Positions 1 to 6,719 of a stretch of 7,733 bases of DNA are shown one piece after another (position 1 is the first letter of the stretch; every line of letters starts with the position of its first letter). The stretch comes from Akkermansiaceae bacterium (GTDB taxonomy: Bacteria > Verrucomicrobiota > Verrucomicrobiia > Verrucomicrobiales > Akkermansiaceae): assembly GCA_025457805.1 (NCBI GenBank), contig JALOTR010000107.1, positions 1 to 7,733 of the forward strand, written 5' to 3'. The notes under the pieces were generated by a model. That model saw only the letters and a program-made list of their open reading frames with translations. It made no database searches and was not told the origin of the DNA. The translations under genes and the position numbers were made by a program.

Positions 1-43
1 AGGATGTGGTGTCTCTTCGTGTCCCCGGCAAAAGCATGCGACG

Positions 44-68
44 GCACCCGGCGGGTCAGCGCGGGTGT
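44..68 (-). terminator. Possible terminator hairpin after the GH43 gene
   Basis: Downstream of the GH43-like stop codon, CACCCG (45-50) and CGGGTG (62-67) form a GC-rich inverted repeat with an 11-nt loop. A G-T pair (44/68) can extend the stem. In the minus-strand transcript a short T4 run follows only about 10 nt beyond the stem, so this is not a canonical intrinsic terminator. A second small stem, GAGGA/TCCTC (80-84 and 91-95), overlaps the stop codon. No gene can be supported in the 93 bases at the left edge. Confidence 0.25.
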
Positions 69-93
69 GCGAGGTGACGGAGGATGGTGGTCC

Positions 94-1266
94 TCAATCG
101 AATTTCTGGACTTCGTCCGGGCCGGGAGTGGCGTAGGCGGGATCCAGGGCGCGGATGTGGACCTTGCCGTCTTCGAGGAGTTTTACATCGAGTGGCACGA
201 TGGTGGTGCCGCGTTGATTGATGGTCTGGGCGGTTTCCGAGAGGTCGCGGGTTTCGATGCCATCGCGGGGAAGGGGAGGAACGTTGGCGTTGAAGAAAGC
301 GGTGCACCACCATTTGCCATCGCGGGTTTGGAAGGGGGTTCCGTGGCCGAGGAAGCGGCCGGCGAATTTGCGGGGGCCGTAGGAACCGTCGATTTTGTCT
401 GAGGTGGAATAGTAAAGGTTGTAGCTGCCCTTGCGGCCTTGGTCGGTGGACCAGGCGGTGCCGAGGTGGACGTAGCGCTCGCCGACCTTGATCATGGTGG
501 CTCCTTCATGGCCAATGACGGAGAGGCTGCGGCCGAGGGCGTTGGTGCGCTCGCCGGAGGGGTCGATGCGTTTGGCGGGAGCGGTGAAATTCGTGAAGTC
601 GGATGAGAGAGGGCGGACGTTGGTGTTCTCGGAGAGCACCCACCAGGTGTCTCCGTCTTTGTAGATGGAGGGGTCGTGGTGGCCGGCGAAGCCTGTTTTC
701 ATCGGGTGGGACCAAGGGCCTTTGGGTTCGGCTCCGGTGGAGAGGGCGAGGTTGGATTTCTGGGTGGGGCAATGGAGGAGTGCCCAGCGTTTCATTTCGG
801 GGATCCAGTGAATTTCCGGGGCCCAGACGTATTTGCCGGGATTCTTCGTGAAGGCGCTGTCGTTATTGATATCAAAGATGACGCCGAGGTATTCCCAGTC
901 GATGAGGTCCTTGCTTTTCCAAAGACGCACGGTGTTGCCGACGGCGGAGATGTCGCCCAAGCCGACATTGTAGGGATCGGTCTCCTCGCGCGGATCCTCC
1001 TCGTTGATGGTGGTTCCTGTTAGATAATAGAAATCGTCCGGGCCGAGGGTGATGTAAGGATCGCGGATCCAGTCGTTTTTGATGAAGAGGGCTTTGTCGC
1101 GGGATTGGAGGCCGGCTTCGATTTCGGCGCGAGGCATGACCGGTGCGACGGGGGCGATCTGGGCTTTGGGAATCTGAAGGAAACCGGGGTCGGTGGGTTC
1201 CGAGGCGGTGGCTGTGGCGAAGAGACCGAGAGGCAGGGCGAGGAGAATGGGGCGAAGATGGCTCAT
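94..1266 (-). CDS. Exported GH43-like five-bladed beta-propeller glycosidase
   Basis: This 390-residue protein is predicted to hydrolyse a glycosidic bond in a polysaccharide outside the cytoplasm. Residues 1-22 are a signal peptide (hydrophobic LLALPLGLFATATAS). The fold marks of glycoside hydrolase family 43 appear in order: IRDP with D69 as likely base, WAPE at 148-151, HHDPS with D198 as likely pKa modulator, HEGA with E254 as likely acid, and GHGTP near 307-311, whose histidine resembles the metal-site histidine of the family. All three catalytic acids are present, so an active enzyme is likely. An acidic insertion at about 86-110 lies in blade 1. The reading frame extends 28 codons further upstream into the sulfatase gene, but that stretch is not signal-like, so the ATG at 1266 is chosen. 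It starts 13 bp after the sulfatase stop, implying one transcript. No Shine-Dalgarno sequence is visible. Substrate is unknown; arabinan, xylan or galactan-type activities all occur in this fold. Confidence 0.82.
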   Translation of the reverse strand: MSHLRPILLALPLGLFATATASEPTDPGFLQIPKAQIAPVAPVMPRAEIEAGLQSRDKALFIKNDWIRDPYITLGPDDFYYLTGTTINEEDPREETDPYNVGLGDISAVGNTVRLWKSKDLIDWEYLGVIFDINNDSAFTKNPGKYVWAPEIHWIPEMKRWALLHCPTQKSNLALSTGAEPKGPWSHPMKTGFAGHHDPSIYKDGDTWWVLSENTNVRPLSSDFTNFTAPAKRIDPSGERTNALGRSLSVIGHEGATMIKVGERYVHLGTAWSTDQGRKGSYNLYYSTSDKIDGSYGPRKFAGRFLGHGTPFQTRDGKWWCTAFFNANVPPLPRDGIETRDLSETAQTINQRGTTIVPLDVKLLEDGKVHIRALDPAYATPGPDEVQKFD

Positions 1267-1279
1267 GGCGCGCGGATGA

Positions 1280-2932
1280 TCAGTTGTTGGCTTTGGGCTT
1301 TTTGTTTTTGTTAGATGGGTTCTTCCTTTCGCCGGGTTTGGGGAAGACATTGACGCGTTTGGCCCAGGTTTCCCATTGCTTGGAGAGTTCGGCGACCTTT
1401 TCGGGATGGGTGGTGGCGAGGTTGTTGAGCTCGGTGCCGTCGTGGGTGATGTGATAGAGTTCCCACTTGTCCTTCTTCAGCCCGGCGGCCGGGGAAACGC
1501 CTTCGCCGACCAGTTTCCAATCGCCATCGCGGACGAATGCGTTGTTTTGATGTTCGATGAAGATAGGTGTTTTGCGGGTAAGGTTTTTGCCTTCGAAAGC
1601 CGGGGTGAGGGGGATGCCGTCGAGGGTGAGGATGGGTTTGCCCTTGTGTTCGGCGGGGTATTTCGCGCCTGTTAGATCGAGGACGGTGGGCATGATGTCG
1701 ATGAGTTGGGCGGGGCCGCGGAACCAGTCGCGGCCGGGTTTGATGCGGGCGGGCCAGTGGGCGATGAAAGGGGTATTGCTGCCGCCTTCGTGTGCACGTT
1801 GTTTGTATTCGCGGTAAGGGGTGCTGGAGGCGTTTGCCCAGGCTTTGCCGTAGCTGGGGATGGTGAGTGCGGTGTGGGGTGCGCGGTCCTTGATGGGGTC
1901 GCCTTTTCCGGTGAGGGAAACCTCGGCGCAGGCACCGTTGTCGGAAAGAAAGAGGATGAGGGTGTTGTCGAATGCCTCGTGTTTTTTGAGGGTGTTGAGG
2001 AGGTCGCCGATTTTCTGGTCCACGCGGTCGATCATGGCAGCGTAGGCGCTCAAGAGTGCGGCGCATTTGGCACGGGTTTCATAGTAGAGTCTGTCCCATG
2101 CGGGGACTTCCGGGTCGCGGGGCGAGAGTTTCCACGTTTTGGGAATCAGGCCTGAATCGAGTTGGCGTTGATAGCGTTGTTCGCGGAGTTTGTCCCATCC
2201 CATGGCGTATTTGCCTTGGTATTTATTGAGTTCCTCATCATGGGCATGGAGTGGCCAGTGGGGAGCGGTGTAGGCGAGATAGAGGAAGAAGGGGGCTTCC
2301 TTGGATTCTCCGGTTTTGTGTTCGGTGATGAAACGGATGGCGTGGTCCGTGAAGGCGTCGGTGGTGTAGAATCGGCGGTCGGTGGTGGATTTCGGATTGG
2401 GATCGGGCGTGTTGCCATCGAACATGATGCGGAAGTCGTAGGGATGGAAGAAGTGGGTGGCACCGGAGAGGCAGCCGTAGTAGCGGTCGAAGCCGCGCTG
2501 GAGCGGCCAGTCGGCTTGGTCGGTGCCGGAGAGGTGCCATTTTCCGGTCATAAAGGTGGCGTATCCGGCGGACTTGGCGACTTGGGCGAGGGTGACGCAA
2601 GAGTCGTTGAGGTTGCCGGCGTAGGCGGGCGGGTGCTCGGGGGCGGGTTTGGATTGTTCGCCGGTCATGTGGCCGATGCCGACCTGGTGGGTGTGGAGCC
2701 CTGTCATCAAGGTGGCGCGGGTGGGGCAGCAGCGGGCGGAGTTGTAGAACTGGGTGAAGCACAGGCCGTTCTTGGCGAGGGAATCGAGGTGTGGGGTATC
2801 CATTTCGCCGCCATATGTGGGGAGGTCCGAGAAGCCCATGTCATCGACCATGATGAGGATGATGTTGGGTTTTTCCGCGGCAATGGCGGTGGTGACGAGG
2901 CTGAGGATGGCCAGAAGGGCAAAGGGTTTCAT
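1280..2932 (-). CDS. Exported type I sulfatase (formylglycine-dependent, arylsulfatase-like)
   Basis: This 550-residue sulfatase of the alkaline-phosphatase superfamily should remove sulfate esters from a sulfated glycan in the periplasm or at the surface. Residues 1-18 are a signal peptide ending near AIA-AEKPN. The N-terminal metal pair is VDDMG (D30, D31). The maturation motif is CCPTR with C68 as the residue oxidised to formylglycine. TGKWH (K131, H133), APHW (H225) and SDNGA (D331, N332) complete the usual active site, and K377 before HEGG fits the sulfate-binding lysine. Motif wording resembles the PAS-like arylsulfatase group. The C-terminal sub-domain reads FVRDGDWKLV. The last ~20 residues are a Lys/Asn-rich tail that the fold does not need. 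A start 13 codons upstream is possible, but the ATG at 2932 gives a clean signal peptide. It is first in an operon with the GH43-like gene. No sulfatase-maturing enzyme is encoded in the window. Substrate cannot be read from sequence alone. Confidence 0.93.
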   Translation of the reverse strand: MKPFALLAILSLVTTAIAAEKPNIILIMVDDMGFSDLPTYGGEMDTPHLDSLAKNGLCFTQFYNSARCCPTRATLMTGLHTHQVGIGHMTGEQSKPAPEHPPAYAGNLNDSCVTLAQVAKSAGYATFMTGKWHLSGTDQADWPLQRGFDRYYGCLSGATHFFHPYDFRIMFDGNTPDPNPKSTTDRRFYTTDAFTDHAIRFITEHKTGESKEAPFFLYLAYTAPHWPLHAHDEELNKYQGKYAMGWDKLREQRYQRQLDSGLIPKTWKLSPRDPEVPAWDRLYYETRAKCAALLSAYAAMIDRVDQKIGDLLNTLKKHEAFDNTLILFLSDNGACAEVSLTGKGDPIKDRAPHTALTIPSYGKAWANASSTPYREYKQRAHEGGSNTPFIAHWPARIKPGRDWFRGPAQLIDIMPTVLDLTGAKYPAEHKGKPILTLDGIPLTPAFEGKNLTRKTPIFIEHQNNAFVRDGDWKLVGEGVSPAAGLKKDKWELYHITHDGTELNNLATTHPEKVAELSKQWETWAKRVNVFPKPGERKNPSNKNKKPKANN

Positions 2933-2952
2933 CGGGTAAGGACGAGAGTTGA

Positions 2953-2997
2953 GTGAGTGGGTGTCATCCACCGGTTTGGTTGTGAGTGAATGTCATC
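2953..2997. repeat. Imperfect 16-bp direct repeat upstream of the sulfatase gene
   Basis: GTGAGTGGGTGTCATC (2953-2968) recurs as GTGAGTGAATGTCATC (2982-2997). The copies match at 14 of 16 positions and are 29 bp apart, close to three helical turns. They lie 21-65 bp upstream of the sulfatase start codon. The spacing and location fit tandem sites for a regulator or paired promoter elements, but no known operator is recognised. Confidence 0.55.
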
Positions 2998-3038
2998 GAT
3001 GAGGCAATTGTTACCTTGAAAGCCCGGGTCACTGGCGT

Positions 3039-3054
3039 TCGCTACCAATAGCGA
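3039..3054. promoter_or_regulatory. Perfect 6-bp inverted repeat, possible operator or hairpin
   Basis: TCGCTA-CCAA-TAGCGA forms a perfect inverted repeat with a 4-nt spacer, and a wobble pair can extend it by one. It sits about 107 bp upstream of the sulfatase start and 136 bp upstream of the sigma start. It could be a dimeric repressor site, or a hairpin in either leader. There is no adjacent T-run, so a terminator is unlikely. Confidence 0.35.
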
Positions 3055-3109
3055 GAAGGATCGTTGGGTAAGTCTCAGCTTTGGTGCTTGGACGGATTCG
3101 GCGCATTTT

Positions 3110-3137
3110 TGGACAAAGTAGGTCGATGTGGTAACAG
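3110..3137 (+). promoter_or_regulatory. Weak sigma-70-like promoter candidate for the sigma/anti-sigma genes
   Basis: TGGACA (3110-3115) matches TTGACA at five of six positions. After 16 bp, TAACAG (3132-3137) is a poor -10 box. Transcription from here would give a leader of roughly 45-50 nt before the ATG at 3191. The match is weak and could be chance. Confidence 0.22.
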
Positions 3138-3190
3138 TCAGCGGTATCGCGAAATTCTCTGGTGAATCCAATTTGATCCGAAGCCAATCC

Positions 3191-3739
3191 ATGAATCCAA
3201 GCGAAAGGGACCGACAGTTCGAGGCAGTGGTGCGCGAGTGCCACTCCGGGCTGAGGTTTTTCATCCGGTCGCTGGGGGTGGATGAGGCGTGGGTGGACGA
3301 TCTTGCCCAGGAAACTCTCCTGCTTGCCTATCGCAAGTGGGACAATCTGGACGATCCTGCCAACGCGATGTTTTGGCTGCGTCGGATCGCGCGGAATCTG
3401 GTGCTCAATGAAGTGACCAAAACCTCGCGGCGCAAGCGGCTATTGGACGAGAAGATTACCGATTACTTGCTGACTTTGCCGGATGACGATTTGATGCCGG
3501 GACATGCAGGGGACAACGAACTGAGGTTGGCGGCTTTGCGTGGGTGCATCGACCAGCTCTCCGAGAGAATCCGCAAGATGCTTGCCGCGCGGTATCAGGA
3601 GGAGCAATCGGCTTCGGAGATCGGGGATCACTTTTCGATGGAACCCTCCGCTGTGCGAAAGGCCTTGTTCGTGGCACGCAAGAAGCTTGCCGAATGCCTT
3701 GGAACTCATGGATTCACTGAATTCAGACTCGAAAAATGA
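3191..3739 (+). CDS. ECF-type RNA polymerase sigma factor (Rhodopirellula/Verrucomicrobium family)
   Basis: This 182-residue protein is a small sigma-70 factor that would direct RNA polymerase to a limited promoter set. Region 2 spans about residues 13-80, with the core-binding and -10-recognition signature DDLAQETLLLAYRKW (36-50) and FWLRRIARNLVLNE (61-74). Region 4 spans about 115-170 and holds the helix-turn-helix for -35 recognition (SASEIGDHFSMEPSAVRKALF, split here as SASEIGDHF then AVRKALF). The linker between them is short, as in ECF factors. In-frame ATG at 3128 would add 21 residues of unrelated sequence, so the ATG at 3191, which opens with MNPSERDRQF just before region 2, is preferred. 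Its stop overlaps the next start as ATGA, so the partner is probably co-translated and regulates it. The divergent sulfatase operon is the nearest candidate target. The target promoter is unknown. Confidence 0.9.
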   Translation: MNPSERDRQFEAVVRECHSGLRFFIRSLGVDEAWVDDLAQETLLLAYRKWDNLDDPANAMFWLRRIARNLVLNEVTKTSRRKRLLDEKITDYLLTLPDDDLMPGHAGDNELRLAALRGCIDQLSERIRKMLAARYQEEQSASEIGDHFSMEPSAVRKALFVARKKLAECLGTHGFTEFRLEK

Positions 3740-5136
3740 AAACGAACGAATCGAATGAGGGGCTGCCACGATTCGAAGAGTTGTGTGCCGGACTTCTGGA
3801 TGGCACGCTGGAAGCGGCGGAGCGGGACGAGTTGCTGGGGCTGCTTCGGGTTAATGCGGACTTGAGGGATGAATTGCGCCGACAGCTGTTGGTTTCCGGC
3901 GTATTGGCGAGGCAGTCGCCGGTGCGGGAGGATGGAGTTTTCGAGCGGTCGATCATGGGGCATTTGTCTGCAATTCGGGATGAGGCTCCGGAGGCGTTTC
4001 CGGCCCGGGTGGTTTCGCGGATGCGGGTGCTGCGTGTGAGGCGCTATGTCGCGCTGGCGGCTGCGGCGATTGTGACGCTGGCGGTCCCTTTGTTTTGGAT
4101 GTCGCGCAATAGCGGGGTGACCGAGCATAAGCCACAAGCTGTCGCCACCCTGGTTCCGCAGGGAAACGGCAATAAAGCATCGGTTGTGCATGTGGGCGAC
4201 CGGTTTCAGCTTGGAGCAGGGGTCGCGAAATTTGAATTTGCGAATGGAGCCGTGCTCGGTGTGGAGGGACCAGCAGACTTGTCGATCCGTTCGGGCGATG
4301 CGGTGTTTTTGGCCCATGGGCGTTTGAATGCGTGGTGTCCCGAATCCGCTCACGGATTTCTTGTGGAAACCCCAAGCACGAAAGTGATCGATTTGGGAAC
4401 GGCATTCGGAGTGGAGACAGGGGCGGATGGGGGCTCTGATGTCATGGTTCTGGACGGTCTGGTAAAACTCGACAACGGGCGGGATCAACGGCAACTGACG
4501 ACTGGAGCGGCGATGCGCGCCGAGACGGGTGGCGAGATGCGTGAAGTGCCCATGGAGCCGAGTGTTTTCAACAGAACCTGGCCAGTGGCTTTGGGAATCC
4601 GCTCGACGAATGGTGAGGTCGCAGCCGCACCCGCTGGAACCTCCGAGGTCATTGCCTCGCTGGAGAATGATGATACAGTTTTTGTGATCCCGGAACGGCG
4701 TGACTTGGAGGTAACCGAACCGTTGGTGGTCAATGTGGTCGATAGCGGGATTTTCCGAGCCAACGCTGGTCCATACACCACACCACTTGATTTGAAACCG
4801 GGGCAAAAGATCCGGAGTTATCTGCTACGTTACAATCCTGTGGGCAAGGTCCTGGATCCTGCGGGATTCCGGGAGTTTCGAGGGAGCGTGACTTTCGACC
4901 GACCTGTGTTGGGATTGATTGTCCGCACGCCTCTGTTGAACCAGACGGATCCGACATTTGCCCTTGCTCCGATTGCCATGGAAGATGAGAACTACCGCAA
5001 AATGAGGGGATTGGAGCTCGCGAGGCCGAGTCCGGCGGATTCGGTCGTTCTTTCAGAGGATCGCTATACCGTGGAGATCCGTTGGTTTGCAGGAGAATCT
5101 GTAGATGAGATCCGGGTGATTACCACGGACGACTGA
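3736..5136 (+). CDS. FecR-domain transmembrane anti-sigma regulator with extra C-terminal domain
   Basis: This 466-residue protein is the likely partner that restrains the upstream sigma factor and relays an envelope signal. Residues 1-85 are a helical cytoplasmic part rich in LLDGTLEAAERDEL-like repeats, as in planctomycete/verrucomicrobial anti-sigma proteins. A basic stretch (RMRVLRVRR) precedes a single membrane segment at about 104-122, giving an N-in, C-out topology. A FecR domain follows at about 145-262, with the typical core TPSTKVIDLGTAFGV (213-226). Residues about 290-466 form a further extracytoplasmic domain, rich in beta-type sequence, with blocks such as GSVTFDRPVLG and ending in VDEIRVITTDD. 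I have no function for it; ligand sensing is inferred. The start overlaps the sigma stop by four bases with no Shine-Dalgarno sequence, so translation probably depends on the upstream gene. There is no TonB-dependent receptor gene in the window, unlike classical FecIRA. Confidence 0.87.
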   Translation: MKTNESNEGLPRFEELCAGLLDGTLEAAERDELLGLLRVNADLRDELRRQLLVSGVLARQSPVREDGVFERSIMGHLSAIRDEAPEAFPARVVSRMRVLRVRRYVALAAAAIVTLAVPLFWMSRNSGVTEHKPQAVATLVPQGNGNKASVVHVGDRFQLGAGVAKFEFANGAVLGVEGPADLSIRSGDAVFLAHGRLNAWCPESAHGFLVETPSTKVIDLGTAFGVETGADGGSDVMVLDGLVKLDNGRDQRQLTTGAAMRAETGGEMREVPMEPSVFNRTWPVALGIRSTNGEVAAAPAGTSEVIASLENDDTVFVIPERRDLEVTEPLVVNVVDSGIFRANAGPYTTPLDLKPGQKIRSYLLRYNPVGKVLDPAGFREFRGSVTFDRPVLGLIVRTPLLNQTDPTFALAPIAMEDENYRKMRGLELARPSPADSVVLSEDRYTVEIRWFAGESVDEIRVITTDD

Positions 5137-5228
5137 GTCCGCAGGGGAGAACATGCGCCACGAATCTTACGAATCCCGAAACAGCCGCCTTCGATTCATG
5201 TCATCCGGTCAGTGGGTGCAATGATCTA
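5137..5228. other. Convergent intergenic gap
   Basis: This 92-bp gap lies between the convergent FecR-like and DUF4832 genes, where a bidirectional terminator would be expected. CGAATC occurs twice 10 bp apart (about 5161-5176), and AATCCCGAA can pair imperfectly with TTCGATT at about 5190 through a bulged stem. No GC-rich stem followed by a T-run is present on either strand, so no terminator is called. Confidence 0.4.
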
Positions 5229-6596
5229 TCATTTTCCGGCGGGGATTGGTTTGCCGATGAGGGTGAGCCATCCACTGCGATGGGCGTCCTGGGTGCGGTT
5301 GGCGAATCGGACAGGCTTGCCATTTTTCAGGGGATTCGGGACCTGTAAGAGAATGACGGGTTCCGGTGGGACCGGCGATGGAAGTTGGATTCTCCAAACA
5401 GCGGATTCTCCGGGCAGAACTCCTGTTAGTTTGTTAGATATGGGTATTTCCTTCAAAGGGTTGTTGCCGGAAGGATCCAGGATGCCAATGCATGCGGGCC
5501 ATGGATGATAGAAGGGAGCGATGCCTTGGTTGACGAGGGTGATTTCAAGGGAGTCTCCATCCAAGGTCACCGAGGTCACGCGGAATTCATAGCCCATGCG
5601 GCGGACCGCTTCAATGGCGCGCGCATGGCGCTCGGGCTTGGCTTTTTCCCGGAACATGCCGGTGTCCATGAGCCAGGTTACATGGGTTTCCGTAACGCAG
5701 CGGTCGAAGCTTTGCACGGGTGAGGGAGGGGAGGGATCGAAGACGACGCCCCACGCTTCCGGGCGGATTTCGCCGCCGATGGGGTGGGTTTTCCAGCGGT
5801 CCATCGCGGTGGGGCCTGCTGTTTTGAGAGAAGGGATGAAGAACCAGTCATCCTGTTTGCGACCGGTATCGAGAGTGGCCCATGCGAAGGAGTCGTCGTG
5901 ATATCCGAAGGGGCGTGCTGCGTTTTCCGCCTTTTGTTCGTTTTTCTCACCGACCGGGTAGCGGAGCAGGATGGGGGTGGTCCGGAAGGATTTTTCGTAG
6001 GTGTCCATCACCTCGCGTTGCACGGCTTTGGAGGCGAACAGTTCGTTGCGCGGGTGGGTGTGCCACTCGCCCCAGGTTCCTAACAGACCGGCGGTGATGA
6101 AGCCGATGCGTGGATCGCCATCATAGCGTTTTCCGAATGCGGCGATGAAGTCGGTGAGTTCCTTCCGGAGATTGGGGTCCTCGTAGTTGGGTGTGATGAC
6201 TTCGGTGGGCGGGAAAGGCGCTGTGTTGGTGTTGGTGTAGCGGTGGACTTTCAAGCCTCCTTGGATGAGGTGCTCCGGGATGCCACTGTTCTTACCGGGG
6301 TATTCCAAATAGAAGCGGAAGATGGCCTGGTTGCCACGCGAGGCGATGTCGTTCAGACGCTTTTCGAGTGCCAACCAGTCGTATTTTCCCGGAGCTTTCA
6401 CAACGTCGGACATGGGGATGTAAAAGAACTCCATGGAGTGAGGGAAGCGGTCCTTCGCCGGAGTGGCGTAGGGAACGAGGCCCTTGAGCGGATTGTCCAC
6501 GGGAGCGGGGCCTTCGAGGAGAGGCGAAGTGATCGGTTCCGCATGGAGAATAAGGATGCTTGCGAAGAGGGATGGGATCAATCGAATCGTGACCAT
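5229..6596 (-). CDS. Exported DUF4832 family protein, glycoside hydrolase-like barrel
   Basis: This 455-residue protein starts with a signal peptide (1-19, RLIPSLFASILILHA). The N-terminal part (about 30-215) reads like a TIM-barrel polysaccharide-active protein: NPLKGLVPY, the pattern SMEFFYIPMSDV, a YDW-LALEKRL helix, AIFRFYLEYPG and, on a predicted strand end, LLGTWGEWHT with E177 as the best acid/base candidate. The part from about 205 to 435 matches what is annotated as DUF4832, including LRYPVG, GYHDDSF, GGEIRPE (E276 and E280), HVTWL and a C-terminal beta-sandwich-like stretch from about 335. Family members occur in polysaccharide-degrading bacteria, but I know of no firm reaction. The gene is 123 bp downstream of the next minus-strand gene and may have its own promoter. 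A weak purine stretch (AAAGAG) lies 10 nt before the ATG. A non-catalytic binding role is the alternative. Confidence 0.78.
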   Translation of the reverse strand: MVTIRLIPSLFASILILHAEPITSPLLEGPAPVDNPLKGLVPYATPAKDRFPHSMEFFYIPMSDVVKAPGKYDWLALEKRLNDIASRGNQAIFRFYLEYPGKNSGIPEHLIQGGLKVHRYTNTNTAPFPPTEVITPNYEDPNLRKELTDFIAAFGKRYDGDPRIGFITAGLLGTWGEWHTHPRNELFASKAVQREVMDTYEKSFRTTPILLRYPVGEKNEQKAENAARPFGYHDDSFAWATLDTGRKQDDWFFIPSLKTAGPTAMDRWKTHPIGGEIRPEAWGVVFDPSPPSPVQSFDRCVTETHVTWLMDTGMFREKAKPERHARAIEAVRRMGYEFRVTSVTLDGDSLEITLVNQGIAPFYHPWPACIGILDPSGNNPLKEIPISNKLTGVLPGESAVWRIQLPSPVPPEPVILLQVPNPLKNGKPVRFANRTQDAHRSGWLTLIGKPIPAGK

Positions 6597-6719
6597 GGAT
6601 TCAGTGCTCTTTCATTGGGTTGGAGAAAACTCGTGACGGTTCTGCGATTTCATTCATGGTTGTTCGTCGAATTCTATAACTCATTGGGGTATATCTGTAG
6701 CGAGTTGATAGAGGGGAAC
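6597..6719 (-). promoter_or_regulatory. Spacer with weak promoter candidate for the DUF4832 gene
   Basis: The spacer is noticeably more AT-rich than its surroundings. Read toward the DUF4832 gene, TATAGAAT (6671-6678) resembles a -10 box about 75 nt before the start codon, but no good -35 box sits at the right distance. GAGTT (6702-6706) and AACTC (6717-6721) form a 5-bp inverted repeat across the upstream stop codon, without a T-run. A 27-codon frame at 6601-6684 is discussed among the rejected items. Confidence 0.22.

Larger units (their letters stand above)
2933..3190. promoter_or_regulatory. Divergent control region between sulfatase operon and sigma gene
   Basis: These 258 bp separate the two start codons of the divergent transcription units and must hold promoters for both. 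No coding capacity is convincing. The half nearest the sulfatase carries two copies of a 16-bp direct repeat and the middle carries a perfect palindrome; both are listed separately. Neither start codon is preceded by a recognisable Shine-Dalgarno sequence. Reading toward the sulfatase, TAACAAT occurs at about 3005-3011 as a poor -10 candidate without a convincing -35 partner. Confidence 0.6.

Noticed and set aside
1..38. Possible start of another minus-strand gene (ATG at 36-38) after the GH43 gene
   Set aside because: Only twelve codons are visible before the edge, with no ribosome binding site and no signal-peptide or domain character.
2162..2956. 264-codon open frame on the plus strand, opposite the sulfatase
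   Set aside because: It is the antisense of a motif-complete sulfatase. Its Gly/Val/Glu-rich translation shows no domain and arises from GC-rich codon positions.
2933..2971. Sulfatase start 13 codons upstream at 2971
   Set aside because: It would place a charged, Pro-containing stretch before the signal peptide; the ATG at 2932 gives a standard basic-hydrophobic export signal.
3128..3190. Longer sigma factor starting at the ATG at 3128
   Set aside because: The extra 21 residues do not resemble sigma region 1 or 2, and this start would overlap the candidate promoter -10 (3132-3137).
3706..4806. 366-codon open frame on the minus strand, opposite the FecR-like gene
   Set aside because: The translation is rich in Arg, His, Pro and Gln with no motif, and the opposite strand carries a clear FecR-type protein with a membrane segment.
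5161..5196. Bulged inverted repeat in the convergent gap as a terminator
   Set aside because: The stem is short and interrupted and there is no T-run on either strand.
6601..6684. 27-residue frame just before the DUF4832 gene (MSYRIRRTT...), possible leader peptide
   Set aside because: No ribosome binding site, no attenuator-like codon run and no hairpin pair; it is short enough to be chance in an AT-rich spacer.
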